Of a stretch of DNA of 64,000 nt, positions 27,208 through 36,084 are shown piece by piece. Below the pieces are notes generated by a model that did not search any database, was not told where the DNA came from, and saw only the letters and a program-made list of their open reading frames with translations. The translations under genes were made by a program, and so were the position numbers. Source of the stretch: Trichococcus palustris (GTDB taxonomy: Bacteria > Bacillota > Bacilli > Lactobacillales > Aerococcaceae); assembly GCF_900114465.1 (NCBI RefSeq), contig NZ_FOTD01000007.1, positions 1 through 64,000 on the forward strand. Reading direction: 5' to 3'. Numbering within the stretch: position 1 is the stretch's first letter; each line of letters begins with the position of its first letter.

Positions 27208-28755
27208 TCATTTTTTCCTTTTTTCGAGGACCTTCAATTCCTCCTGGACCGTCTTTGCCAGCCCCAGATCGGTCAATACAATCAGGACATCGCCGGTCTG
27301 CATCAACGTTTTCCCATTTGCGACAAAATTTCCTTGTCCCCTGCGGATGGACGTGACCAAGACATCTTCCGGCCAGGATACCTCATGGACAGTTTTCCCT
27401 GCGAAATAGCTGTCGGCGGTGACGGGCAGGTTGAACAAGTAACTTTTGCCGACTCGTTTGCTGTCATGGGAAGCTATCAGTCTATCCAATAGACTTTCGT
27501 TGATCGGCTTCACTCCCAACAAATCAGACGTGAAATACGCCGCCAAAGAACAGATGGAGAGTGCCGTCAGCTGATTCAACCCACCTACCATTTCCGTAAC
27601 CAAAAGGATGGCCGTCAGAGGCGTTTTCCCGATTGCCGTAAAATAACCGGCCATTGCGACGATGATGAAATGCGGCAAATATTTCGGTTCTAAATCAAGG
27701 ATGCCGATTGCGGCTTGCCCATATAACGCCCCCAAGATGGCACCCTGAGACAACATCGGCAGCAAGATTCCGCCAGGAACATTGGCGCCGTAGGAAATCG
27801 CTGAAAAAAGGAAACGGAAAACGAACAACCAAATCAGCATGCCGATGGACAGTTTCCAATTATCCAGCTGCATGACCAAGTCACTGCCGCTTCCACTGAT
27901 TTGCGGCAGGAAATAACCGATCGGTATCACCAAAAGTAAAGGGATGATGCCGTTGAAGTTGCTGGGGATGAATTTTATTTTCCCGTATATTTTTGGCATG
28001 GAAAGCAAAAGCTTATTGTATAGACAACCACAGAAGCCCAAAAAGATGCCCAAAAGGACAATCAAACCGTAATAGGTTATCGGCAAGGTGGTCATCGCTC
28101 CGATGTTCAATACAGGTGTCAATCCGAAAATGTTCAAGGAAACAAAATTTGCTACGAGGGCCGACGATAAAGTAGTTATGCCTACCAAAGGCGAAAAATT
28201 ATGATGAATTTCTTCAAAAACGAACATCAATCCGGCCAGCGGAGCATTGAAAACTGCCGCCAAACCGGCGCCGGCGCCGCTCGATAAAAGGATACGCTCT
28301 TCAACATCGTCGCCCTTCGTCAGTTGACTGACCCCTTGCCCGATGGCAGAACCCATCTGAATGGCAGGGCCTTCTCTGCCCAGAAACAGCCCCGACCCAA
28401 TTGCCAATGTACCACCGATAAATTTTTTCCACAATATCGGCCACCACTTGAGGGTCATGATGCCTTGCACTTGCCCTTCCAATTGCGGGATGCCGCTTCC
28501 CTTTATATTCGGTTCTCTTTTGACCAACCATCCGATCACACCTGCCACCGCAACAGTCAGGGGAATCCAAGCCAAGAGCCAGATGGGTTCAGATTTGAAC
28601 AATTGATAGGCTTCGCTGACCTTCCCCAACATCATTTCAATACCCAACCTGAACAAGCTGACGATAATTCCGGAAAACAGGCCGACAAGGATACCTTTGT
28701 AGAGGTAAACAACCCGTTCATCAGCCATCAGCTTTTTATACAGATTCATCTGCAC
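27208..28755 (-). CDS. ClC family chloride channel/H+ exchanger
   Basis: The 515-residue protein has the ClC fold. Anion-site motifs are visible: GSGIPQ near residue 87, GREGPAIQMGS near residue 125 (with the gating Glu of exchangers) and GGILLPML near residue 340. A C-terminal TrkA-C-like (RCK_C) domain spans about 430-510, as in many Gram-positive ClC proteins. Start may be GTG at 28755 or ATG at 28749, both after GGAAGG. Confidence 0.93.
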   Translation of the reverse strand: MQMNLYKKLMADERVVYLYKGILVGLFSGIIVSLFRLGIEMMLGKVSEAYQLFKSEPIWLLAWIPLTVAVAGVIGWLVKREPNIKGSGIPQLEGQVQGIMTLKWWPILWKKFIGGTLAIGSGLFLGREGPAIQMGSAIGQGVSQLTKGDDVEERILLSSGAGAGLAAVFNAPLAGLMFVFEEIHHNFSPLVGITTLSSALVANFVSLNIFGLTPVLNIGAMTTLPITYYGLIVLLGIFLGFCGCLYNKLLLSMPKIYGKIKFIPSNFNGIIPLLLVIPIGYFLPQISGSGSDLVMQLDNWKLSIGMLIWLFVFRFLFSAISYGANVPGGILLPMLSQGAILGALYGQAAIGILDLEPKYLPHFIIVAMAGYFTAIGKTPLTAILLVTEMVGGLNQLTALSICSLAAYFTSDLLGVKPINESLLDRLIASHDSKRVGKSYLFNLPVTADSYFAGKTVHEVSWPEDVLVTSIRRGQGNFVANGKTLMQTGDVLIVLTDLGLAKTVQEELKVLEKRKK

Positions 28756-28836
28756 CAGCGTCCTTCCTTTCGTTCTTTCCTCTATCGTACAGCATCTGTT
28801 GCCTCACTGTCATTTTTTTAATTGCTGAAGGGTTGA

Positions 28837-28876
28837 AAAATAACCCAAAACGATTACCAACTGTTTTGGGTTATTA
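28837..28876. terminator. Hairpin upstream of the ClC gene
   Basis: AATAACCCAAAAC and GTTTTGGGTTATT make a 13-bp stem between the argS 3' region and the ClC gene. It likely ends argS transcription; the T-run on the minus strand is only modest. Confidence 0.6.
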
Positions 28877-28918
28877 CAGGGTGCTGCTTATTGATCGGGG
28901 CGCAGGAGGTTCGTTTCA

Positions 28919-28959
28919 CGAATCGCGTAGGGAACAAAAGAGGTTCCCTTCGTGGTTCG
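28919..28959. repeat. Structured hairpin module D, copy 1
   Basis: CGAATCGCG...GGGAAC, loop AAAAGAG, then GTTCCC...CGTGGTTCG. The outline (outer stem, short internal bulge, inner stem with A-rich loop) matches copies at 29211-29266 and 61263-61318 but the stem bases differ. Confidence 0.55.
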
Positions 28960-28985
28960 CTCCAACGTACGGGTATCTAAACGCG

Positions 28986-29053
28986 AATTGTCATGGCTCT
29001 TACGATTTTAATCGCTTAGAGACATGATACACTTGACCGGTATGGTCACAGTG
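28986..29053 (+). repeat. Two-hairpin repeat module B, single copy
   Basis: TTGTCATG, a hairpin ending CGCTTAGAG, CATGATACA, then a hairpin built on TGACC/GGTCA. The same module lies at 2294-2369, 46024-46090 and 46220-46289. It lies in the argS-ClC interval, which from 28756 to 29298 contains no gene, only repeat modules. Confidence 0.75.
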
Positions 29054-29077
29054 CATCTCATCCTACTAGTTGAACTC

Positions 29078-29207
29078 TGAATTGCAGGGGGTTCCGCAAT
29101 TCATCGTATCCTACTCAGTCGAGTTCTGAATCACCAGTAAAATTTGCATCATTTGTCTTGGTACCATAATTGCGAAAGACCTCAAACGTCGCACTGTGAC
29201 GTTTGAG
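29078..29207. repeat. Two additional hairpins in the argS 3' region
   Basis: TGAATTGC/GCAATTCA (29078-29103) and CTCAAACGTC/GACGTTTGAG (29181-29207) are perfect stems. Short direct repeats (CATCCTACTAGT, TATCCTACTCAG) surround the first. No coding frame. Confidence 0.6.
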
Positions 29208-29210
29208 TGC

Positions 29211-29266
29211 CTAAGCTGACATTACGTCGCGGCCAAAGAGCGGCCGTTCTCGTAATGTCTTCTTAG
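29211..29266. repeat. Structured hairpin module D, copy 2
   Basis: Nested pairing CTAAG...CTTAG, then GACATTACG...CGTAATGTC, then CGGCC-AAAGAG-CGGCCG at the tip. It is 33 bases beyond the argS stop, in the argS 3' untranslated region on the minus strand. Confidence 0.75.
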
Positions 29267-29298
29267 TGCTCAATTTCTACCGCGGGATTCATCTCATC

Positions 29299-30990
29299 CT
29301 ACATTTTTTCTGGGGATTGGACTCCTAGTAGTCTTAGTCCTTCTTGTAGGATGGTGGTTACGGCTTTAACAAGTACGAGGCGGGCATTGCGTTGGTCGTC
29401 TTCGACCAAGACTTTTGTGTTGCCGTAGTATTTGTTGAACGCTTGTGATAATTGGATCGTGTATTTCGCAACAACGGATGGTTCGAATTTTTCGTAGGCC
29501 TGTAGGATGATTTCCGGGAAATTGTTCAATAATTTCACGACTTCCCATGCGTAAGCGTCATCCAATCCTAGGTCATAAGCTGTTTCCAGTTCTGCATCGG
29601 CTTTGCGCAGGATGCTCAAGCCGCGTGCGTTTGTATATTGTACGTAAGGGCCTGTTTCGCCTTCGAACTGCACAACTTCTTCCAAGTCGAAGTCGAAGTT
29701 GTTCAAACGATCGTTTTTCAGGTCATGGAAGACGACGGCGCCGACGCCGACCGCTTTCGCGACTTCTTCTTTGTTTTCCAAAGTAGGGTTCTTCTCGTTG
29801 ATTTGTTTCAATGACAAGTCGGTAGCTTCGTTCAACACTTCTTCCAGCAGAATGACTTTCCCTTGGCGAGTGGATAATTTCTTGCCGCCTTGCGTAATCA
29901 GACCGAATGGGACGTGGTGCATATCTTCTGCCCAATCGTAGCCCAGTTCTTTCAATACGGCCTTCAATTGCTTGAAGTGGTTGCTTTGTTCGTTGCCGAC
30001 TACGTATAAGGACATGGAAAAATCGTAGGTCCGTTTGCGGTAGATCGCTGCAGCCAAGTCGCGGGTGATGTATAAGGTTGCACCATCCGATTTTTTGATC
30101 AAAGCCGGGTTCAAGTTATATTTTTCAAGGTCGACAATGGTTGCGCCGCGATCCTGGGTCAGGATGCCCGCATTGTCCAACAGTTCCACGACTTCATCCA
30201 TCTTGTCGTTGTAGAAGGCTTCGCCGTTGAATGAATCGAAAGTGATGCCCAGCATATCGTATATTTTCATGAATTCTTGCAGGGATTCGGAACGGAACCA
30301 AGTCCATAGATGCAAAGCTTCTTCGTCGCCGTCTTCCAATTTTTTGAACCAAGCGCGTGCTTCATCGTTTAATTCATCGTTTTCTTCGGCTTCTGCATGG
30401 AAACGGACATATAGTGTCAATAATTCATTGATCGGTTCCGCTTTGACTTTTTCTTCGCTGCCCCATAATTTGTAGGCAACGATCAATTTACCGAATTGTG
30501 TGCCCCAATCGCCCAGATGGTTGATTTTAATCGGATTGTAGCCGACTTTTTTCATGATGTTCGCCAAGGCGTTTCCGATGACGGTCGAACGCAGGTGTCC
30601 CATTGAAATGGGTTTTGCGATGTTAGGGGAAGACATGTCGATCGGCACATTGCCGCCCAGTCCGATATTGGCGGTACCGAATTCGCCTTGTTCAGCGGCG
30701 ATTTCATGCAACACTGTGTCGGTCACGGCTTTTTTGTTCAAGAATACATTGACGTACGGTCCGATCGGTTCCACTTTTTCGATGTAGGCATGAGCCAGTT
30801 GCTCCGCCAATTCGCCTGCAATGGCTTGCGGCGCTTTGCGCAACGCTTTTGCCAACGCGAAGGCCGGGAAAGCAACATCCCCATGTTCCGTGTATTTAGG
30901 CACTTCCAACAGTTGATAAACTTGATCATAAGTTAAATGCTCTGCTACTAACTTTTGAATCTCTTCAGCAACAATTTTTTTGTAATCCAT
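29299..30990 (-). CDS. argS: Arginyl-tRNA synthetase
   Basis: The 563-residue class I synthetase has the HIGH-type motif [18 protein letters not shown] near residue 118, KMSKS-type region replaced by [11 protein letters not shown] near residue 360, and a C-terminal anticodon-binding DALR domain. It charges tRNA-Arg. An arginine-type T-box leader precedes it, confirming both identity and regulation. Length is normal for the Lactobacillales form. Confidence 0.97.
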   Translation of the reverse strand: MDYKKIVAEEIQKLVAEHLTYDQVYQLLEVPKYTEHGDVAFPAFALAKALRKAPQAIAGELAEQLAHAYIEKVEPIGPYVNVFLNKKAVTDTVLHEIAAEQGEFGTANIGLGGNVPIDMSSPNIAKPISMGHLRSTVIGNALANIMKKVGYNPIKINHLGDWGTQFGKLIVAYKLWGSEEKVKAEPINELLTLYVRFHAEAEENDELNDEARAWFKKLEDGDEEALHLWTWFRSESLQEFMKIYDMLGITFDSFNGEAFYNDKMDEVVELLDNAGILTQDRGATIVDLEKYNLNPALIKKSDGATLYITRDLAAAIYRKRTYDFSMSLYVVGNEQSNHFKQLKAVLKELGYDWAEDMHHVPFGLITQGGKKLSTRQGKVILLEEVLNEATDLSLKQINEKNPTLENKEEVAKAVGVGAVVFHDLKNDRLNNFDFDLEEVVQFEGETGPYVQYTNARGLSILRKADAELETAYDLGLDDAYAWEVVKLLNNFPEIILQAYEKFEPSVVAKYTIQLSQAFNKYYGNTKVLVEDDQRNARLVLVKAVTTILQEGLRLLGVQSPEKM

Positions 30991-31040
30991 ATTTCAATCT
31001 CCTTTTTGTTTTCGCTCTTCCTGAACTTCCCCATTGAACT

Positions 31041-31340
31041 AAAAAAGTCCCTATTCTGCCTTGGCAAAATAGAGACGAATATCCGTGGTACCACTCTAAT
31101 TCGATAAAGCAAACCCGAACTGCTGATTCATTTATCCTTATGGACCTGTAACGGGGCCGAACCGAATCATTGTACTCATAACAGTTTGCTTTAAGCCTTT
31201 GCAAAAAACAGTGACTGTTACTTTCAAACCATTTTCTCTGAAGTGCGTTTCCTTCTTCACTTTGTTGTGAGCTTACACCGGCCTCACTCGCTAGGAACAT
31301 CGTTAAAAGTACTCTCTTCATCATAGAATGTGTTTATATC
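31041..31340 (-). promoter_or_regulatory. T-box riboswitch of argS
   Basis: On the minus strand the leader has the T-box core AGAGTGGTACCACGG (31083-31097), Stem I pieces GAAGAGAGTA and AGCGAGTGAGGCCGG-TGTAAG, and a specifier position AACGCACTTC whose CGC (31245-31247) is an arginine codon. It ends in a strong terminator, GTCTCTATTTTGCC paired with GGCAGAATAGGGAC and six T (31041-31076). Uncharged tRNA-Arg should favour the antiterminator and expression. Confidence 0.93.
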
Positions 31341-31346
31341 TGTTCT

Positions 31347-31376
31347 ACTATATCAAAGCTGTTTCGGTTTGTCTAA
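31347..31376 (-). promoter_or_regulatory. argS promoter
   Basis: TTAGAC (31371-31376), an 18-base spacer and TATAGT (31347-31352) lie just upstream of the T-box leader. Confidence 0.6.
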
Positions 31377-31511
31377 TGGATTTTTATGTTTTCATATTTT
31401 TTTTGATTGGGTGCATTCGAAAGGAAAAGCTTCGTAGGGTTTATGCGGTTTTGGAGGGTTCTCTTGTGGTTCGATGCTTTCTTTTCAAGCGGTTCATCCT
31501 TCCGTTTTCTA

Positions 31512-32108
31512 TCAGAGGGATTTTGGGCGGCTCATCCAGATGTTTTCCTGGTAGCCTAAAAAGATTTTGCCGATAAGCGATTTTTTGCGCCCGGTTTCCT
31601 TGAAACCGATCCGTTCATAGATGCGTTTTGCACAATCATTGGTGTTGTAGACATCCAAGGAAAAAGTTTGGTAGGGCAATGTCCGGATCAATTCGCTCAG
31701 CATTTCGGTCGCGATGCCTTTCCGGCGGTGGGCTTCGTCTGTGGCAACACATTCGAAATAGAGGGTGTCATCGTTTATCTGCAGGGGAGTTTCAAATTCT
31801 TTTTTGAAGCAAGCTGTGCCGAAAGGTCCCATCAGCATGCCGAAATTGGCCAAGAAATCTGTTTTGTGGGCTTGCATCGAACGTCGCTTATTGGTCGAAC
31901 AGCCGGCCATCGCAACAGGTTTGTCGTCGAGCATGGCCACATGGATAGCCTCTTCCCTCAAAACATGGGTAAAGCCCCTCAATAAATTTTCCTTTTTTGG
32001 GGATAAAGCTTTCATCTCTTTATAGTAGCTATCTACAAATATTTCTTTCACCTTGTCTTTTTGGTCATCTGTCAAGGTGTCCATCGTGACTACGGTAATC
32101 TTTGGCAT
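31512..32108 (-). CDS. GNAT family N-acetyltransferase
   Basis: The 198-residue protein shows the acetyl-CoA-binding pattern VATDEAHRRKGIATEML near residue 122 and the last-strand motif DVYNTNDCAKRIYERIGFKETG. Acetyl acceptor is unknown. It is preceded by a 140-base leader from a TATAAT at 32249-32254 and contains no closely linked genes. Confidence 0.87.
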   Translation of the reverse strand: MPKITVVTMDTLTDDQKDKVKEIFVDSYYKEMKALSPKKENLLRGFTHVLREEAIHVAMLDDKPVAMAGCSTNKRRSMQAHKTDFLANFGMLMGPFGTACFKKEFETPLQINDDTLYFECVATDEAHRRKGIATEMLSELIRTLPYQTFSLDVYNTNDCAKRIYERIGFKETGRKKSLIGKIFLGYQENIWMSRPKSL

Positions 32109-32213
32109 GGATTTTCTCCTTTTGCGGCATTTTTCGCACTTGTTATTTGAATTGTTTCTGACAAGCCGTAGGGATTGTCATCAAGCGATTTCATTGTTTT
32201 TAGTTCTCGGAGA

Positions 32214-32233
32214 CCAGTGACTTCAGTCATGGG
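32214..32233. repeat. Solo hairpin related to the IS200/IS605 end at 333-352
   Basis: CCAGTGACTTCAGTCATGGG shares the palindromic core TGACTTCAGTCA with the hairpin at the left tnpB but has different outer arms that still pair. No tnpB lies next to it. It may be a leftover transposon end in the leader of the GNAT gene. Confidence 0.45.
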
Positions 32234-32358
32234 TAGGTGACACTTGTCTATTATACCATGTCTATACCAGTTGGGAATTGCAATCTGGCTATCAGCGAAA
32301 GCTTTTGCGGAATTTATCCGGCCAAAAGTGGCTGTTTTTAGGGCCTTTATCGTTTTCC

Positions 32359-33123
32359 TCACTGCTTTCCGATAAATGATACGATTTCGTCGACCGCCGC
32401 TTGCTGTTGTTCGGCAGCCGTTATTGCCGCGACGCCGTCCCCTGCTTGTCTACCGTAGTCGCCGAACTGGGCATGGTTCCCTCCCATGATGACGAATTGC
32501 TTGTAATCATCGGGCATATATTTTTTTGCATCGTTGTAGGCTGCTAGGTCCAACACGCCATCGTCGCTGCCGTAGAGGGACAACACAGCCAGAGAGGTTC
32601 CCGACAGATCCACAGCGGGATAGGCAGCCAGAAAAATCAACCCGGCGATCTCATCCGGCTGCTGCGCAGCGAACTGGGCTGCCATCACGCCGCCCAACGA
32701 ATGTCCGGAAAGATACCACTTTTCTATTTGTTGGCCCTGTTCCGCGATGATCGGTTCTGCGGCATCACTGTCGAAGACGGCCAGATGGAAGGGCATACTA
32801 ACCAAAAATACGGCATAGCCTTGCGCTGCCAATCGCTTAAGCAGCGGGGCGTAGGCTTTTTCGTCCACTTTTCCGCCCGGATAAAAGATGATTCCCGTAG
32901 TGGGGTCTTCATCAACCGGTTTGAATAGGGTCGTCCCATCCTCCGCTGTGACGGCAACAGCGCTATCGGACGTCATCGCTTGAACGGCCGCATCCGTCGC
33001 CTTGGAATAATCATTCACATACCATAGAAAGCCAAGGATCAGCACCAGCAAGAGTCCTGCTATGCCGAGTAGACTGACCTTTAGCCATTTCCGCTTACCT
33101 GTTTTTCTTTTTTCCCTGTCCAT
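32359..33123 (-). CDS. Membrane-anchored alpha/beta hydrolase
   Basis: The 254-residue protein has a basic N-terminus followed by one membrane helix (residues 13-35), so the hydrolase domain should be outside the membrane. The nucleophile elbow GHSLGG is near residue 138, the acid in GSDDG near 184 and the His in GGNHAQFGDYGRQAGDG. This tail is typical of the small alpha/beta hydrolase family often called carboxymethylenebutenolidase-like. ATG at 33123 follows GGAGGAAATGGG. It is divergent from the AlkD-like gene. Confidence 0.85.
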   Translation of the reverse strand: MDREKRKTGKRKWLKVSLLGIAGLLLVLILGFLWYVNDYSKATDAAVQAMTSDSAVAVTAEDGTTLFKPVDEDPTTGIIFYPGGKVDEKAYAPLLKRLAAQGYAVFLVSMPFHLAVFDSDAAEPIIAEQGQQIEKWYLSGHSLGGVMAAQFAAQQPDEIAGLIFLAAYPAVDLSGTSLAVLSLYGSDDGVLDLAAYNDAKKYMPDDYKQFVIMGGNHAQFGDYGRQAGDGVAAITAAEQQQAAVDEIVSFIGKQ

Positions 33124-33215
33124 CCCATTTCCTCCTCCATGTGACTGTGCTGTATAATCTATACTGTAGGTATCATTCCATTTACCGTAAAAAATTTGAA
33201 AGGTGGTCACCCGTT

Positions 33216-33869
33216 ATGTGGTATGAAGGATTATTCGAGGAACTCGAGGTTTTGCGGGATGAGGATTATGCAGTCCGGATGGCGGCCTATATGCGCAACC
33301 AGTTTCCCTTCCTTGGGATTTCGGCCGTCCCGAGAAGGGCCGTCTGCAAACCTTATTTTTCAAAAGCAAAAAAAGAAAAAATTATCGATTTTGAATTTGT
33401 GGATATCTGCTTCGCCAAAAAGGAACGCGAATTCCACACCGTGGCGATCGATTACCTGTCGGCGATCAAAGCGCTGTTGGGCCCGGCCGATTTGCCGAAA
33501 GTGAAGCAACTCATCCTGACCCATTCCTGGTGGGACTCGGTCGATGCCCTTGTGACGGTTGTCGGCTCCATCCTGTATCGTCATCCGGAACTGAAGCCCG
33601 TCATGTTGGAGTGGAGCACCGCCGAAAATTTCTGGCTTCGCCGTGTCGCCATCCTCCATCAGGGCTTCAAAGCCGAAACAGACACGGCTTTGCTGACGGA
33701 AATCATCGAAAACAACCTGAACCAAAAAGAATTTTTCATCAATAAGGCAATCGGCTGGAGCCTGCGCGAATACAGCAAAACGAATCCCGCCTGGGTGCGT
33801 GCCTTCATCGCGGACCATAAGGACGGGCTAGCGAATCTGAGTGTCAGGGAAGCTAGCAAATATATTTAG
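33216..33869 (+). CDS. DNA alkylation repair protein (AlkD-like)
   Basis: This 217-residue helical protein has the HEAT-like repeat pattern of AlkD: YMRNQFPFLGISAVPRRAVCKPY near residue 24, ILTHSWWDSVDALV near residue 100 and FFINKAIGWSLREYSKTNP near residue 172. AlkD enzymes remove alkylated purines without base flipping. The start at 33216 follows GAAAGGTGG; a longer frame from 33141 has no ribosome site. Its end overlaps the convergent reductase gene by 17 bases. Confidence 0.93.
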   Translation: MWYEGLFEELEVLRDEDYAVRMAAYMRNQFPFLGISAVPRRAVCKPYFSKAKKEKIIDFEFVDICFAKKEREFHTVAIDYLSAIKALLGPADLPKVKQLILTHSWWDSVDALVTVVGSILYRHPELKPVMLEWSTAENFWLRRVAILHQGFKAETDTALLTEIIENNLNQKEFFINKAIGWSLREYSKTNPAWVRAFIADHKDGLANLSVREASKYI

Positions 33870-34422
33870 GCGCCCTTTTCCCATTGCTTTTTTTGGCTGT
33901 GGGAACATAATTCAACTGCACCAATCCGGATGCAAACGTCTTTGAACCGGTCAAGGTCAAAGGGATTTCCGGTTCTGTCTCGTTGAACAGATGGATGCCC
34001 TTGCCGAGCAGGATGGGGATGATGGAAATCGTGTAACTGTCGATCAGACCTTTTTCGCGCAGCAGATGGATGGCCTCGGCCCCGCCATCCACAAAGATAT
34101 CTTTCCCGGATTCCTGCTTCAGTCGTTCTATCAGCTCTTCGATGGCGCCATTGAAGTAGGTGACATGCTCATCTTTGCCGGTCCGTGTGCGGGACAGAAC
34201 ATAGCAGTCCCTGCCTTCGTGGGGGAATTCCCCGCCGAAGGACAGGACCTTGTCGTACGTTTTCCGCCCCATGATGACGGCGCCGATTGTATCGATGAAG
34301 TCCTCATAGCCATAATCTTCCCCCGGACGGCTGACGCTGTCGAGCCAGCTGATATCCCCATCTTCGCGGGCGATGTATCCGTCCAGACTGGCCGCAATAT
34401 AGACTCTTACTTTTCTTGCCAT
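33853..34422 (-). CDS. Dihydrofolate reductase family protein (RibD C-terminal type)
   Basis: The 189-residue protein has VYIAASLDGYIAREDGDISWLD at the start, IMGRKTYDKVL near residue 50 and IFVDGGAEAIHLLREKGLID near residue 109, typical of the RibD_C/DHFR-like group (YwjB/YyaP type). The NADPH-dependent reaction is unknown. It runs into the 3' end of the AlkD-like gene on the opposite strand. Confidence 0.9.
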   Translation of the reverse strand: MARKVRVYIAASLDGYIAREDGDISWLDSVSRPGEDYGYEDFIDTIGAVIMGRKTYDKVLSFGGEFPHEGRDCYVLSRTRTGKDEHVTYFNGAIEELIERLKQESGKDIFVDGGAEAIHLLREKGLIDSYTISIIPILLGKGIHLFNETEPEIPLTLTGSKTFASGLVQLNYVPTAKKSNGKRAPKYIC

Positions 34423-34517
34423 CCTGTCACCCCTCCTCCGCTGATTTGTCTGGATATTCTGATTCCACTATACCGTCAGTTTCCGCACAAAGGAAGCAAA
34501 AGCCCTTGAAAAAAAGA

Positions 34518-34770
34518 TAAGAAAAGCGATACAAGCCCGCCCTGCCTCGACAGAAATTTAAGAAACTGGAAAGGAGCAACGCTCCTTGCAGTCGCCTTGT
34601 ACTGGTAGTCTAAGTAATGAATTCCTAAGACTACCATGCAAATGAGCATCCCGCGCAATGGGTCAGATTTATCTAATTTCCGAGAGGCAGACTTGGATCG
34701 CTGGACATGATGTGATGGCGTGAAATAGATTAGTAATCTGTGAAACACTTGCAATGATGCGCTTCTTAAA
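34518..34770 (-). repeat. Composite intergenic repeat, copy 2 (inverted)
   Basis: Read on the minus strand it starts with AAGAAGCGCATCA, has the left module through CTCTCGGAAATTAGAT, then a hairpin with arms GGTAGTCT/AGACTACC (34604-34635) and the right module GAGGCAGGGCGGGCTT. Compared with copy 1 the two-hairpin module B is missing. Confidence 0.78.
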
Positions 34771-34797
34771 TCTAGAAATTTATAATTCTTAGATGTC

Positions 34798-34835
34798 CAA
34801 AAAAGGCGTCTCCGCTTGGGAAACGCCTTTTTTGG
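34798..34835. terminator. Terminator near the tnpB relic
   Basis: CCAAAAAAGGCGT and ACGCCTTTTTTGG form a stem with A and T runs on both sides. Confidence 0.82.
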
Positions 34836-34849
34836 TTCTATTTTTTATT

Positions 34850-35237
34850 GAATTCATAGGCATAGATGAGATGGATGCTGTGGTTCTTTTCGGCTACCTC
34901 CTGGAAAAGCTGCAGCAACGATTCCCCGTATCCGCCCAAGTTGGCTGGGATTGCCTGCGGGTTCTTGAGGACAATCATTTTCCCGGGGGGACTGCTCGGC
35001 ACTAAAGTGCCAGAGCTTCTGGAACGGATATTCGAGTTTCATCATTTTGATGAGGTAATTCATGCCGAACTTGTTGACGTATTTGCCGCCGTTTTCGTAG
35101 CGTGCCTGCTGCATGTTCAGCATCTGGTTTTTGACGAACCGACGAAGCTGGATGTTGATGTCGATTTGGTCCTTTTGGGCTTGGTTCGGGAGCAATTTGA
35201 TTTTGATGTCTTTAAGTTTAACACCTTTATTTTTCAT
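34850..35237 (-). pseudogene. tnpB relic fused to an unrelated tail
   Basis: The first 75 codons (MKNKGVKLKDIKIKLLPNQA onward, with RRFVKNQMLNMQQARYENGG) look like an OrfB_IS605 N-terminal domain and have a good ribosome site GAGGGGGTG. Homology ends near YPFQKL. After a run of six C at about 34980 a different reading frame continues to a TAG near 34850 and would encode SGTLVPSSPPGKMIVLKNPQ and a tail ending YAYEFNKK. I do not recognise that tail. No catalytic residues remain, so the gene is dead as a TnpB. Confidence 0.6.
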
Positions 35238-35257
35238 GGTTACACCCCCTCAACCAT

Positions 35258-35286
35258 ATTATACTGATGTCGGGCGTGATAACCAA
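35258..35286 (-). promoter_or_regulatory. Promoter of the tnpB relic
   Basis: TTGGTT (35281-35286), 17 bases, TATAAT (35258-35263). Unlike the two other tnpB promoters in this window its spacer has no GAAC-N4-GTTC palindrome. Confidence 0.6.
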
Positions 35287-35388
35287 AAGATATAATCAAA
35301 AAAGGGGGCTTTCATCTCGGTATTGAAATGCCGAGTTTTTCGCCCAATTATTCAGAAAGTTGTTCCCTGCTATAAAACTCGATCGCTC

Positions 35389-35532
35389 TTATCCTTTTTT
35401 ACCCGTAACCAACTGCACGATAATCAAAATGAGCCCGATGACCAAGAGGACGTGTATCAACGCCCCGCCAATAGCCGCAATAAATCCGAGTGCCCATAAA
35501 ACCAATAAAGCAATTGCAATTGTCCATAACAT
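35389..35532 (-). CDS. Small membrane protein, lmo0937 type
   Basis: The 47-residue protein MLWTIAIALLVLWALGFIAA then GALIHVLLVIGLILIIVQLV forms a two-helix hairpin ending in KKG. It matches the small lmo0937/YqaE-like group of Gram-positive membrane proteins, often stress induced. ATG at 35532 was chosen because the conserved start MLW begins there and an upstream frame is only extension. Function unknown. Confidence 0.8.
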   Translation of the reverse strand: MLWTIAIALLVLWALGFIAAIGGALIHVLLVIGLILIIVQLVTGKKG

Positions 35533-35622
35533 GCGGATCACCCTGTTCCTTTTTATTTTTTTAAAGCCAGTCCTTGCTGAAATTTTGATCTCCAGACAAT
35601 TCAAGCCTCTGTGGTGGCTAGT

Positions 35623-36024
35623 CTACGGTTTTGTTTTGCTGTCGACGTAGGTATAGTCCTGTGTGCCGGATTCGACACCTAAGATGTAACTAGTCTCTTT
35701 CATTGTTTTTTTATCAGTAGCGAATTCTATTTTTTTATCTTCTTCTCCGCCCTTGGAATCCGTTGTCCGTATGGTCATCGTGTTGTCCTTATCATTGGAT
35801 TCTACAACCACATAGGTCATCTCGGTTTTCGTACCGTTGTCTTCCATTTTGATCAGTTTGGTTTCAGTGAAGTAATAATCCGGGGATCCCATGGTGTTTA
35901 CCCAATGCCCAACCAATGCTTCCTTGACTGTTTCTGTTTTCCTCTCGACGGTTGCGGTGCAGCCTCCCAGCAAAATGAGGCCGAATAGCACAAGCAGGTA
36001 CGTGAAGACTTTATTCTTTTTCAT
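35623..36024 (-). CDS. Small lipoprotein of unknown function
   Basis: The 133-residue protein has a lipoprotein signal with lipobox LLGGC (Cys 22) followed by a beta-rich domain (HWVNTMGSPDYYFTETKLIK, MTYVVVESNDKDNTMTIRTT). It resembles other short Gram-positive lipoproteins with a lipocalin-like single domain but I know no function. It lies 60 bases downstream of the SOUL gene, possibly co-transcribed. Confidence 0.75.
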   Translation of the reverse strand: MKKNKVFTYLLVLFGLILLGGCTATVERKTETVKEALVGHWVNTMGSPDYYFTETKLIKMEDNGTKTEMTYVVVESNDKDNTMTIRTTDSKGGEEDKKIEFATDKKTMKETSYILGVESGTQDYTYVDSKTKP

Positions 36025-36084
36025 TTTTTACGCTTCCTTTCTGTTCCATCCAAAGAAATAAACGTGGCAACAAAACATCTGGCA

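Noticed and set aside
28756-29298. CRISPR array in the argS-ClC interval
   Set aside because: The repeats there are hairpin modules of different length and sequence without regular spacers.
32090-32362. 90-codon minus-strand frame between GNAT and hydrolase genes
   Set aside because: It overlaps a promoter, a hairpin and the GNAT ribosome site and shows no domain; judged to be leader DNA.
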